Source: Clostridium intestinale DSM 6191 (GTDB lineage: Bacteria > Bacillota > Clostridia > Clostridiales > Clostridiaceae). From it: a DNA stretch of 64,000 nucleotides. The DNA lies in the NCBI RefSeq assembly GCF_900130055.1, contig NZ_FQXU01000004.1:1-64000 (forward strand). The letters are read 5' to 3'. The notes under the pieces were generated by a model. The model was not told the origin of the DNA. It did no database searches and was given only the letters and a program-made list of their open reading frames with translations. The translations under genes were made by a program, and so were the position numbers. Every line of letters begins with the position of its first letter. Within the stretch, counting starts at the first letter, position 1. Of the stretch, positions 37,744 through 46,743 are shown piece after piece.

Positions 37744-39159
37744 CTATTTCTTCAACTTATCATATATATCCTTGTACTTTTCCGCACCCTTATTCCAACT
37801 ATTATCTGAGTAAAATGCATTTTCTACAACCTTGTTCCATAAGTTTTTATTTCTGTATATATCTAAAGCTCTATCTAAACTATCTAACATATCTCTTGAT
37901 TCAAAATCCTTAAAAACAAATCCATTACCTTTTTTCGTTAAAAAATTAAATTCTTTTACACTATCCTTTAATCCACCTACTGCTCTCACAATTGGAATTG
38001 TTCCATATCTCATAGATATCATTTGAGTCAATCCACAAGGCTCAAACTTTGAAGGAACTAAAAATAAATCTGAAGATAAGTATATTTCATTAGCTAAATT
38101 TATATTAAAATCAATTATAGTTTTTACCCTTCCTTTGTATCTTGATTCTAATTCCATTAGTACTTCTTCATAATAACTTTCTCCAGTTCCAGAAATAATT
38201 ATCTCCATACCCCTATCAACAAATTCCTGAATATTAGATATTAATAAACTTATTCCTTTTTGATTTACCAATCTACTTATTACAGATATTATAGGTGTGT
38301 TTTCATTTACAACTAAATTTAACTTTTCTTGAAGTTTTCTTTTGTTTATTTTTTTATATTTAATTAAATCTTGTATAGTTCCATTCTCTATAGGAACTTT
38401 AAATAGATTATAGTCTATTCCATTAAGTATACCTAAAAAGTTTTCATCTTTATCTTTCAAGACCTTCTCCAAACCAAATCCATAATGTTTTTCTTTAACC
38501 TCTTTCGAATAACTTGGACTTACTGTTGTTAACATATCACTTTTATTAATTGCCCATTTCATAAAGTTAATCCCTTCATTATGCTTTAGTTCTTTTTCAG
38601 TATAATACCTTTCTTCATCTATTCCAAGCATCCAAAGAGTATCTTTACCAAACTGCCCTTGATAAGCAAGATTATGAATAGTAAAGAGGGTTTTAATATT
38701 TCTGTATTTATCTTCCTTATAATAAATGTCTTTTAATGGTATAACCATAGATGAATGCCAATCGTTACAATGTAATATGTCTGGTACAAAGTCCTTTAGA
38801 TATCTTACTCCTTCTAATACCGCTTTAGAAAAAAATATAAATCTTTCATCATCATCTCCATAACCATACACTTTTTCTCTATAAAAATAATCTGGATTAT
38901 CTATAAAATAATAATCTATTCCTTTATAATTACAATATTCTAATACACAAGGAACTGTCCTCCACCCTATAAACGTCTCATACTTAGCTAAGGTTTTAAT
39001 CTTTTTACGATAGTATTTAGGAAATTTATACTTAGGCATTATAACTCTAATATCAATACTTTTCTCCTTTAAAGCTTTAGGAAGTCCTAAAGCTACATCT
39101 CCAAGACCTCCAACTTTTGCAAAAGGATATGCTTCGGCAGTTACAAATAGAACCTTCAT
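37744..39159 (-). CDS. glgA: Glycogen synthase (ADP-glucose type, GT5)
   Basis: Transfers glucose from ADP-glucose to glycogen. The N-terminal KVGGLGDVALGLPKAL loop binds ADP-glucose, HCNDWHSSM and FTIHNLAYQG are GT5 landmarks, and the C-terminal EPCGLTQMISMRYGTIPIVR holds the catalytic Glu region. The length of 471 aa is normal. It stands alone here, without glgB/C/D, which must be elsewhere if a complete pathway exists. Confidence 0.95.
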   Translation of the reverse strand: MKVLFVTAEAYPFAKVGGLGDVALGLPKALKEKSIDIRVIMPKYKFPKYYRKKIKTLAKYETFIGWRTVPCVLEYCNYKGIDYYFIDNPDYFYREKVYGYGDDDERFIFFSKAVLEGVRYLKDFVPDILHCNDWHSSMVIPLKDIYYKEDKYRNIKTLFTIHNLAYQGQFGKDTLWMLGIDEERYYTEKELKHNEGINFMKWAINKSDMLTTVSPSYSKEVKEKHYGFGLEKVLKDKDENFLGILNGIDYNLFKVPIENGTIQDLIKYKKINKRKLQEKLNLVVNENTPIISVISRLVNQKGISLLISNIQEFVDRGMEIIISGTGESYYEEVLMELESRYKGRVKTIIDFNINLANEIYLSSDLFLVPSKFEPCGLTQMISMRYGTIPIVRAVGGLKDSVKEFNFLTKKGNGFVFKDFESRDMLDSLDRALDIYRNKNLWNKVVENAFYSDNSWNKGAEKYKDIYDKLKK

Positions 39160-39178
39160 AAATTCACTCCCTTTTAGA

Positions 39179-39204
39179 TAAAAAAAGAGCTCTAAAGCCC
39201 TTTT
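39179..39204 (-). terminator. Terminator of the hemerythrin gene
   Basis: AAAGAGCT and AGCCCTTT pair with one mismatch; TTTTTTT follows on the minus strand. Confidence 0.7.
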
Positions 39205-39210
39205 ATAAAT

Positions 39211-39600
39211 TTAAGAATTTATTAGTTTATCTTTTTGGATAATATGTTCATCTATCCATGTAATAATGAAGTTTAATATATCTATTAGATGTTTTTCTTG
39301 ACTTTCATCTATCTTACTTAAATCAAAACTATTTATTTTATCAATAAACTCATCATGCTCAACCTTATGAGATAAAAATTTCTTATACCCTATACTAAGC
39401 ATATATTCTTCCTCAGACTTAAAATGAAATACTGTATAGTTTGCAAGTTCTTCAACAACCTCAACAATCCTATCGTATTTATCTGTTAAAAAATCATTTT
39501 TTAACAATTCATAAACTTTATTAGCTATTTCGATTAGCTTTTTGTGTTGTTCATCTATAAGTTCAACACCAATTACATATTCCTCTTTCCAATGTACCAT
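39211..39600 (-). CDS. Bacteriohemerythrin
   Basis: A four-helix di-iron O2-binding protein of 129 aa. The Fe-ligand pattern is complete: EQHKKL in helix 1, HFKSEEEYM in helix 2, HKVEHDEF in helix 3 and IDEHIIQKD in helix 4. In anaerobes such proteins are thought to sense or sequester O2. It is a single gene between glgA and nagZ, with its own terminator. Confidence 0.94.
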   Translation of the reverse strand: MVHWKEEYVIGVELIDEQHKKLIEIANKVYELLKNDFLTDKYDRIVEVVEELANYTVFHFKSEEEYMLSIGYKKFLSHKVEHDEFIDKINSFDLSKIDESQEKHLIDILNFIITWIDEHIIQKDKLINS

Positions 39601-39688
39601 AATACTACCACTCTCCCTTACAGTATTATACTACAATTATATTATTCAGTGATTTTATTCATCAAAAATTTACAATCTTTTTCATTAT

Positions 39689-40846
39689 CTAAATCTTTTC
39701 CTTAGAAATCAAAATACGTCTAACAGCATCATCTAACCTATCTTCCGATATTTCTCCCTTTATAACCTTATCTTTTATATAAGTTACAAGTTCCTCATAA
39801 TCTTTTTCATTCCCGCCTGGAACTACAGTAACTGGCATCAAAATAATATCCGCTCCTGCATTAATAGATTTTTCAACTGCATCTTTTATATTATAGTTTT
39901 TAGCTATAGCTCCCATATTAAAAGCATCAGTTATAACAACTCCATTAAACCCCATTTTCTCTTTTAATAAGTCCGTTATCATTGCCTTAGATAAAGTTGC
40001 AGGGGTTTTATCATCATCTAATGCAGGCACTATTATATGCCCTACCATAATCATATCCACATTATTTTCTATAGCTTTTTTAAATGGATATAATTCAACT
40101 TTCTCAATTCTATCTATAGCGTGAATTACTTTAACGAGCTCTTTATGAGAATCTCCTGATGTATCACCATGTCCTGGGAAATGTTTAGCAGTAGCTAATA
40201 TGCCTTTAGACTTAAGTCCTTTTATAAATTCAACTCCAAACTCAGCTACAACCTTTTCGTCACTACTAAAAGATCTATTTCCTATGACTGGATTTTTAGG
40301 ATTAGTATCAACATCCATTACAGGTGCAAAATCTAAGTTTAATCCTAAAGCTTCAAAATCTTCTCCAATAGTACTTCCAGCAATAAATGCATTTTTAGAG
40401 TCTTTCGTATTTCCTATTTCTCTTGCACTTTTTGTTTTATTGCTCGTAGGTATTTTACTTACTTTTCCACCTTCTTGGTCTACTGCTATAAAAAACTTAT
40501 TATCTTTGCTTAAGGCTTGAATATCTTTAGTTAACTTTTGGGTCTGCTCTTTATTTATCATATTATACTCAAATAATATAATTCCAGCTAACTGATGCTT
40601 ATTCAAAAAATTTTTAGTTTCTTCATTCACATTGGTGAACCTTATTGTTTTCCCGTTATCAACCACATTATCAATAGATAACATCATCATCTGATCAATC
40701 TTTTCTTCTATAGACATGTTCTTTACTTTTTCTTTTATTATATCTTGATAAGAGTCTATATTTTGAACCTCATCTTTGGCTATACTGCACCCCCCTAAGG
40801 TTAATATCAATACAAAAGAAAGAAAAACTTTTAGTAATCTATTCAT
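39689..40846 (-). CDS. nagZ: Family 3 glycosidase, beta-N-acetylhexosaminidase (NagZ-like) lipoprotein
   Basis: Removes N-acetylglucosamine from peptidoglycan or chitin fragments. The lipobox LGGC (Cys near residue 20) predicts a lipoprotein on the outer face of the membrane. The GH3 signature KHFPGHGDTSGDSH contains the Asp/His pair characteristic of NagZ, and VITDAFNMGA carries the catalytic Asp. The length of 385 aa covers only the TIM-barrel domain. With the chitinase at 56.4 kb it could form a GlcNAc-releasing route (inference). Confidence 0.92.
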   Translation of the reverse strand: MNRLLKVFLSFVLILTLGGCSIAKDEVQNIDSYQDIIKEKVKNMSIEEKIDQMMMLSIDNVVDNGKTIRFTNVNEETKNFLNKHQLAGIILFEYNMINKEQTQKLTKDIQALSKDNKFFIAVDQEGGKVSKIPTSNKTKSAREIGNTKDSKNAFIAGSTIGEDFEALGLNLDFAPVMDVDTNPKNPVIGNRSFSSDEKVVAEFGVEFIKGLKSKGILATAKHFPGHGDTSGDSHKELVKVIHAIDRIEKVELYPFKKAIENNVDMIMVGHIIVPALDDDKTPATLSKAMITDLLKEKMGFNGVVITDAFNMGAIAKNYNIKDAVEKSINAGADIILMPVTVVPGGNEKDYEELVTYIKDKVIKGEISEDRLDDAVRRILISKEKI

Positions 40847-40968
40847 ACTTTATTCTCCTCACTATTAATATTCCTTAGGTTATGTATATTTTGTTTATTC
40901 TATACTTTCAGCTAAGATATCATAAGCATACTGAATTATTTCATTTTAATTTCACAAATAAATACACT

Positions 40969-41166
40969 CTAATGAGTGTATTCAGCTGCTAAAATACTAT
41001 CTTTTTTAAAATATCTAACTTGATTTCTTAAGTGGCAAAAGGCTTTAATATTTTCATCATTTACACCTAATACATCTATATTTCTTTTAGTTATATTATT
41101 GTCTTTACCCATGTAGATAATTGTAACAGCTTTATGATTTTCTATAGATTTTTTTATTATATCCAT
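40969..41166 (-). CDS. Mini WYL-like domain protein, 65 aa
   Basis: The pattern IIYMGKDNNITKRNIDVLGV...IKAFCHLRNQVRYFKKDSILAA resembles the WYL beta-barrel (conserved Tyr, Arg, then 'aFCHLRnqvRyFk.dsI'). WYL domains bind nucleic acids or nucleotides and normally sit behind an HTH. Here there is only the barrel. The RBS is AGAGGTGA. It lies next to another small clostridial protein gene. The family call is from pattern recognition and is moderate. Confidence 0.65.
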   Translation of the reverse strand: MDIIKKSIENHKAVTIIYMGKDNNITKRNIDVLGVNDENIKAFCHLRNQVRYFKKDSILAAEYTH

Positions 41167-41245
41167 TACTAATCACCTCTTTAATATATTATAAACTATA
41201 TTAAAAGTATATGCAAACATTTGTTCTCGTATTCATTTTGTAAGT

Positions 41246-41270
41246 AAAAAAAGACACCCTAAGGTGTCTT
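41246..41270 (-). terminator. Terminator after the 74-aa protein gene
   Basis: AAGACACC / GGTGTCTT with a 4-nt loop, then TTTTTTT on the minus strand. Confidence 0.85.
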
Positions 41271-41273
41271 GTA

Positions 41274-41498
41274 TTATTTAGCTATTTTATCCATTATTTC
41301 TATCCTTGAATCTCCTAAAACCTTGGCAAGTTGTGGAGATATTATTCCATTCTTATACACTCTCTCCCCATTAGAATCAATAATCTTTTTTACTCTTTCT
41401 TCTAACTTTTCATAGGTAATAAGATTTTCTAAATATGAGTCTATTGAATCCTTTAAAAATGTTGCTAATTCCTTTGGGTTTTTATATACTGTTCTCAT
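41274..41498 (-). CDS. Small conserved clostridial protein, 74 aa
   Basis: A helical protein with no Cys and no membrane span; residues KLEERVKKIIDSNGERVYKNG and QLAKVLGDSRIEIM recall a short family found only in clostridia (TIGR04540-like), whose role is unknown. The AAAGGAG RBS and a strong terminator show it is an expressed unit. It is divergent from the PBP gene. Confidence 0.7.
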   Translation of the reverse strand: MRTVYKNPKELATFLKDSIDSYLENLITYEKLEERVKKIIDSNGERVYKNGIISPQLAKVLGDSRIEIMDKIAK

Positions 41499-41654
41499 TT
41501 TAAACTCCTTTGTATTTCATTAATTTAGAATATTATATATTATAATATTCTAAATTTCAATTTACTTCTATATTTTTCTTAAGTTATAAAATTGTTTTTT
41601 TTTAATATCTTATGTTAAACTTAAGTTAGACTAATTTATTGAGGGGGAAGTAAA

Positions 41655-43685
41655 GTGAAAAATTTCAAAAAAATATCTTTGTTATTAATTATATCTCTAA
41701 TTTCTGTAATGGTTCTCGGCTGTTCAAAAAAAGAGAAACCATCAACAGTTTTTAATAACTTAAAAGATTATTTAAACAAACAAGATTACAAATCAATATA
41801 TACGTTATTAGATGAAGACTCAAAATCATATATTAGCGAAGATGATTTTGTAAATAAGTATACTAATATATTAGGAAGTTTAGGATCAAAAGACATATCT
41901 ATATCCTCTGAGGAGTTATCTACTGTCGACAAAACTAAAGAAAGTACAGTTAGTATCCCTTTTACATTATCAATGAACAGTGATTTTGGTGAAATAGACC
42001 TCCCTGACTATTCACTAGATTTAACTAAATCAAATGATAAATCTAATCCATGGAAAATTAAGTGGAGTGAAAAACTTATACTTCCTGAATTAGAAAAAGG
42101 AGAAAAGGTAAAATTTCAAAGAATAACTGCTGTCAGAGGAGAACTTATGGATAGAAATGGAACTAAGCTAGCTTCAAACGGCAAAGTGGCTTCTGTTGGA
42201 ATACATCCACGTAAGTTTCTTACAGCTAAAGATTCTAATATACAAGCCCTATCCTCAATACTTGATTTAAGTACTGACTTTATAAAAGATAAGTTTAAAG
42301 ATGCTGAAAATAAGCTAGATGAGTTTATTCCACTAGTTAAAATTTCCTTAAATGATAAAGAAAAAATTCAAAAAGCTACCAGCCTTCCTGGTGTACAATA
42401 TATGGAGGTTTCCTCAAGAATCTATAATGGAGGAGAAGCTATAGGGTCATTAATAGGATATACTGCACCAATAACTGCAGAAGAGCTTGAAAAAAGCTCA
42501 GATAAAGGTTACGGTTCTACTAGTAATATTGGCAAAGCTGGTTTAGAACAAGTTTTTGAAACAAGACTCAAAGGAACAGATGGATTTAAGTTAACCGCAA
42601 CAAGAGATGGTAAAGATGTTACAATACTTCAGAAGGAATCATCGCCTGGTGAAAATATAAAACTTACTATAGATTTACCGCTACAACAAAAAGTTTATAC
42701 TGAAATGAGCGGTAAAAAAGGTGCTTCTTCCTCACTAGATCCTAAAACTGGTGAAGTTTTAGCATTAGTTAGCTCACCTTCTTATGATCCTAATATTTTC
42801 GTAACTTATAGATCTGATACATTAAAGAAACAAATAGATTCAACTTGGTCTAATATTTCAGTAAACAGATTTAATAATTCCTATGCTCCTGGCTCAATAT
42901 TTAAGCTTGTTACAGCTTCTATCGGATTAGATCAAGGAGTTATAAAACCAGATGAAGCATTAGATATTAAGGGAGCTTCTTGGCAAAAAGACAGTTCTTG
43001 GGGTGGCAAAACTATAACTACTACAGTTGATCCTGGAAAACCTGTAAATCTTAAAGATGCTTTTATATACTCACACAATATTTATTTTGCACAACAAGCA
43101 TTAAAAGTTGACAAGGATAAGTTTGTAGAAGGAATTAAATCTTTTGGTATAGGTGAAGATTTACCTTTCCCATACCCTATGGCAAAAAATCAAATATCTA
43201 GCGACAATTCCTTAAAAACCGATGAACTTCTTGCAGATACAGCTTATGGACAAGGTGAACTTTTAATTACACCGTTACACGCTGCTTTAATGTATAGCGC
43301 AGTAGTTAATAATGGTAATATAATGAATCCTATAATTGAAATTAGTGATTCTAATCCTCAAAAGATATGGAAAGAAAATGCTATAAGTAAGGATAACATA
43401 GATATATTAAAAAATGATTTAATAGCAGTTGTAAATAGTCCGGAAGCTACAGGTAATTTAGCTAAAATAAATGGAGTTAATATAGGTGGAAAGACTGGTA
43501 CAGCTGAAATAAAATTAAATCAAGGAGATACTGCAGGTACTGAGAATTCTTGGTTTGTTGGAATAAACATGGATAATCCTAAAATGGTAATCGCAATGAT
43601 GATGGAAGATACTAAATCCATAGGAGGCACACATTACCTTGTACCTAAAGTTAAAAATGTTCTTCAATATTCTTTAGGTTCATAA
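41655..43685 (+). CDS. Penicillin-binding protein, transpeptidase with MecA-type N-terminal domain
   Basis: A class B-like PBP that crosslinks peptidoglycan. The lipobox LGC near residue 23 suggests a lipoprotein anchor rather than a TM segment. An NTF2/MecA_N-like domain (about residues 30-150) and a PBP dimerisation domain precede the transpeptidase with SxxK in APGSIFKLV, SxN in YSHNIYF and KTG in GGKTGTAE. The start is GTG with GAGGGGG 7 bp away. The 676-aa length fits the PBP2a/PBP3 group. Confidence 0.93.
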   Translation: MKNFKKISLLLIISLISVMVLGCSKKEKPSTVFNNLKDYLNKQDYKSIYTLLDEDSKSYISEDDFVNKYTNILGSLGSKDISISSEELSTVDKTKESTVSIPFTLSMNSDFGEIDLPDYSLDLTKSNDKSNPWKIKWSEKLILPELEKGEKVKFQRITAVRGELMDRNGTKLASNGKVASVGIHPRKFLTAKDSNIQALSSILDLSTDFIKDKFKDAENKLDEFIPLVKISLNDKEKIQKATSLPGVQYMEVSSRIYNGGEAIGSLIGYTAPITAEELEKSSDKGYGSTSNIGKAGLEQVFETRLKGTDGFKLTATRDGKDVTILQKESSPGENIKLTIDLPLQQKVYTEMSGKKGASSSLDPKTGEVLALVSSPSYDPNIFVTYRSDTLKKQIDSTWSNISVNRFNNSYAPGSIFKLVTASIGLDQGVIKPDEALDIKGASWQKDSSWGGKTITTTVDPGKPVNLKDAFIYSHNIYFAQQALKVDKDKFVEGIKSFGIGEDLPFPYPMAKNQISSDNSLKTDELLADTAYGQGELLITPLHAALMYSAVVNNGNIMNPIIEISDSNPQKIWKENAISKDNIDILKNDLIAVVNSPEATGNLAKINGVNIGGKTGTAEIKLNQGDTAGTENSWFVGINMDNPKMVIAMMMEDTKSIGGTHYLVPKVKNVLQYSLGS

Positions 43686-43686
43686 T

Positions 43687-43726
43687 AAAAAATAGCTATG
43701 CATATTAAAATGTATAGCTATTTTTT
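43687..43726. terminator. Bidirectional terminator between the PBP and DUF488 genes
   Basis: AAAAAATAGCTAT / ATAGCTATTTTTT flanks a further GCAT/ATGT pairing. The DUF488 stop codon lies inside it. Confidence 0.85.
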
Positions 43727-44341
43727 ATCTTTTAATTTTTCTACTCTATAACCAATTTCTCTGTTACTTTTCCTATAAGCTTCTATTATGAGCTCTTCTT
43801 TAGTTGGCTCTTGCCCTAACAGAGCATCAATTGTGAGTTGATTTCTAGTGCTGAAATATTTTTCTAAAATTCTTTCCTCTAATTCATCTTGAGAAGCTAA
43901 GGTTCCTTCATGTAATATATGTTTAACATCGAAGCCTTTTTCCCTTAAAGCTCTTCCTACTAGTATTGCTCTATGACAATTAATAGGATCTTGCATAGCT
44001 CCCATTAAAGCTATTTTATATCCTTTATTTAAACCATTTTTTAATCGTTTTATGCCTTCCAAAAAATGTTCATCTCTCATGGCTTTTTCAAAATCTGCAT
44101 ATCCTTCCTTTGTATAAGAACTTCTATTCATTCTTTGAGCTGCAAATTCTTTACCCATATAGATATATAAATAGCCCCTATCAGTAAGTGTTTTTCTTAT
44201 TGTCTCTTTATTAAATTGAACGTTATATTTTGAATAGGGCGTTCCCCTTATATCTATTACGCAATCTATCTCATAAATTTTAAGCATATCTAATAATTTT
44301 TCAACAGAATAATTAGAATGTCCTATTGTATAAATCTCCAT
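43718..44341 (-). CDS. DUF488 family protein
   Basis: A 207-aa cytoplasmic protein beginning IYTIGHSNYSVEKLL, the family hallmark, with VIDIRGTPYSKYN and a later DPINCHRAILVGRAL. In most relatives the segment before the CHR motif reads like LMCAEKDP; here it is LMGAMQDP, so that Cys is absent. No biochemical function is established. It lies 15 bp downstream of the tandem sugar-binding-protein genes and is probably their operon partner. Confidence 0.88.
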   Translation of the reverse strand: MEIYTIGHSNYSVEKLLDMLKIYEIDCVIDIRGTPYSKYNVQFNKETIRKTLTDRGYLYIYMGKEFAAQRMNRSSYTKEGYADFEKAMRDEHFLEGIKRLKNGLNKGYKIALMGAMQDPINCHRAILVGRALREKGFDVKHILHEGTLASQDELEERILEKYFSTRNQLTIDALLGQEPTKEELIIEAYRKSNREIGYRVEKLKDKK

Positions 44342-44356
44342 AAATTATACTCCTTA

Positions 44357-45424
44357 CTAATATCTTTGGTATACTTGATTTTTATCAAGATATCCGCTGT
44401 CTATTAAAACCCTATCTAAATTATTTTCATCAACTAACACAGGGGTCAGTAAAATACTTGGGACATCTTTTCTTCCATTATTAACAGTAGTACTGGCATC
44501 AACAGGATCTCCTTTTGAAAGTTTTACTGCAAGATCAACTGCCTCCTTTCCAAGTTCTCTACTATCTTTAAAAACAGTCATGCTTTGAGTACCATTTACA
44601 ATTCTTCGAGCTGCTTGCAACTCTCCATCTTGCCCTGTTACTAATACCTTTCCTGCTAGACCTTGCTCTTCTAGCGCTCTAATTACCTCATTTGCAATAC
44701 TATCATTAGGGGATAATATTGCAACCACATTATTATTATTTTCTACAAGTGCATTTTTAACTATATTATATGCATTTAATGGATTCCAATCAATAACTGG
44801 TGCTTCTTTTACTATATTTATATATCTTTGTAGTACACGAGGTCTTATATACTCCATAGCTCCCTCTCTAAGCAGAGATGAATTGTTATCCGCTGGGTCC
44901 CCAAATAGAATTATATAATTTCCTCTTGGAGCTTTTTCTATTAAATATCTTCCTTGAATCTGCCCAACCCTTAAGCTGCTGTATGTTATATATGCATCTA
45001 TATCTGCATCTAATATTAATCTATCATAAGCTATAATTTTAATTCCAGTTTTTTTTGCTCTATCAAGTACAGGGGCCAAGCTTTTAGAATTTATAGGAGC
45101 TATTATTAGAACTTGAACTCCTTGATCTATCATCTCATCTATTTGCTCATTTTGCCTGTTAGCATTATTTTCAGCTATAGTAACTTTAAGTGGCACTCCT
45201 AACATATCAGCCTGCATTTCCATATATCGACCATCTATTGCCCACCTATTCTGTACTTCATTTGGTAATGATACTCCTATAGGCCCCTGCCTGCTATTAA
45301 TATATCTATTATTAAATCGTCCCATCAAATTATATCGATTTACTTCTAACTCTTTGATTTCAAGAATCTCATTATAAATATAAATGATTGGTACTAGAAA
45401 AATATCTGGTAATGATATATACAT
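44357..45424 (-). CDS. Sugar-binding-protein-fold paralogue 1 without signal peptide
   Basis: A XylF/RbsB-type periplasmic-binding fold of 355 aa: GVSLPNEVQNRW, QVLIIAPINSKSL, GIKIIAYDRLI and VTGQDGELQAARR match the D-xylose-binding class. The first ~45 residues contain no signal peptide or lipobox, and there are no ABC permease or ATPase genes nearby. It therefore probably acts in the cytoplasm or at the surface by another route. It is about two-thirds identical by eye to its upstream neighbour. RBS AGAGGT precedes the ATG. Confidence 0.85.
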   Translation of the reverse strand: MYISLPDIFLVPIIYIYNEILEIKELEVNRYNLMGRFNNRYINSRQGPIGVSLPNEVQNRWAIDGRYMEMQADMLGVPLKVTIAENNANRQNEQIDEMIDQGVQVLIIAPINSKSLAPVLDRAKKTGIKIIAYDRLILDADIDAYITYSSLRVGQIQGRYLIEKAPRGNYIILFGDPADNNSSLLREGAMEYIRPRVLQRYINIVKEAPVIDWNPLNAYNIVKNALVENNNNVVAILSPNDSIANEVIRALEEQGLAGKVLVTGQDGELQAARRIVNGTQSMTVFKDSRELGKEAVDLAVKLSKGDPVDASTTVNNGRKDVPSILLTPVLVDENNLDRVLIDSGYLDKNQVYQRY

Positions 45425-45500
45425 TTTTACCTCTAACTATAATTACTCCTTAATACATAGAATACTCTTTTTGTATTCATTTATTACTTTACAAAACTAT
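45425..45500. repeat. Direct repeat A flanking the tandem paralogues
   Basis: About 75 bp nearly identical to 46564-46638, including the RBS region of one gene and the coding 3' end (FVK-stop) of the upstream gene. It marks one boundary of the ~1.14-kb duplicated unit. Confidence 0.85.
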
Positions 45501-46563
45501 TTCTTTCATATACAGCATTTTTATCTAGATAGCCACTATCAATAAGCACTTTATCCAAGTTATTCTTATCTACTAATACAGGATTAAGTAAAATTGATGG
45601 TACATCAACTTTGCCATTATTAGTTGTACCACTAACATCAAGTGCTTCTCCTCTTGCAAGCTTAACTGCTGTATTTATAGCCTCTTTTCCTAACTCCCTA
45701 GTATCTTTAAAAACTGTCATACTTTGAGTCCCTTTAACTATCCGTCTAGCTGCATCTAAATCTGCATCCTGACCTGTAACCACAGTCTTTCCAGCTAATC
45801 CTTGTTCTTCCAATGCTCTAATTGCACCCTCTGCTACTGAATCACTTGGCGCTAATACCGCATCTATTTTATTATTATTTACCTTTAGAGCATCTTTTAC
45901 TATATTATAAGAAACTTCAGGCGACCACTTAAATGCCGTACCTTCCTTTACTATATTTATATATCTTTGTAAAACCCTAGGTCTAATATAATCCATAGCT
46001 CCCTGATTAACTAATGTTGCGTTATTATCATAAGGATGTCCCAAAATTATTACATAATTACCTCTTGGAACTTTTTCTATTAAATACTTGCCAATAATTT
46101 CCCCTGCCCTTACACTATCAAAAGTTATAAAAGCATCAAGATCTACATTGGGTATAAGTCTGTCATAAGCTATAACTTTTATTCCTTTATCCTTAGCCTT
46201 TTTTATTACTTCCTCTAAAGCACTCCCACTAATAGGTACTATTATCAATATATCAGCACCTTGTGCTATTAGTTCCTCTATCTGTAGTATTTGATTTTCT
46301 TCACTGTTGTTAGCATTTTTAACTATTATTGGTATCCCCAGCATATCTGCTTGTTCTTCCATAGCTTTCCCATCTCTGGCCCATCTTTTTGGTACCTCGC
46401 TTGGTAGAGAAACACCTATTAATCCTTGTCTAATAGAAAAAAACATATTTCCAAAACTTTCTTTTAAATTAAATTCTTTATTTACAATTTCTTCAATATC
46501 TAAACTCCCTTTAGAAACGTACCTAGTAGGTACTAAAAAATTTTCTGGCATTAATAAAAACAC
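45484..46563 (-). CDS. Sugar-binding-protein-fold paralogue 2 without signal peptide
   Basis: A 359-aa homologue of paralogue 1, with GVSLPSEVPKRWARDG, ILIIVPISGSALEE, IKVIAYDRLIP and VTGQDADLDAARR. As in its twin the N-terminus (VFLLMPENFLVP) does not form a signal peptide. It starts at GTG 46563, with AGAGGT 4 bp away, just as in paralogue 1. The gene comes first in the order paralogue 2, paralogue 1, DUF488. The ligand is probably a pentose or hexose, but the role without a transporter is unknown. Confidence 0.85.
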   Translation of the reverse strand: MFLLMPENFLVPTRYVSKGSLDIEEIVNKEFNLKESFGNMFFSIRQGLIGVSLPSEVPKRWARDGKAMEEQADMLGIPIIVKNANNSEENQILQIEELIAQGADILIIVPISGSALEEVIKKAKDKGIKVIAYDRLIPNVDLDAFITFDSVRAGEIIGKYLIEKVPRGNYVIILGHPYDNNATLVNQGAMDYIRPRVLQRYINIVKEGTAFKWSPEVSYNIVKDALKVNNNKIDAVLAPSDSVAEGAIRALEEQGLAGKTVVTGQDADLDAARRIVKGTQSMTVFKDTRELGKEAINTAVKLARGEALDVSGTTNNGKVDVPSILLNPVLVDKNNLDKVLIDSGYLDKNAVYERNSFVK

Positions 46564-46638
46564 TTTTACCTCTATGTATAATTACTCTTTAATACATAGA
46601 ATACTCTTTTTGTATTCATTTATTACTTTACAAAATTA
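46564..46638. repeat. Direct repeat B, with a relic of a third paralogue's 3' end
   Basis: Matches repeat A with only a few substitutions. On the minus strand it starts with codons for an Asn-Phe-Val-Lys-stop end, identical in kind to the paralogue 2 terminus although no gene precedes it. It is therefore a remnant of an earlier copy. Confidence 0.75.
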
Positions 46639-46743
46639 TTTATTTTTATTAATTATAATATAATGCACTTTTAAATAATATGACGTACTATTGTCATGTT
46701 ATTTGATTTATAATAAAGATAACTAATTATAAGAGGTGATATA

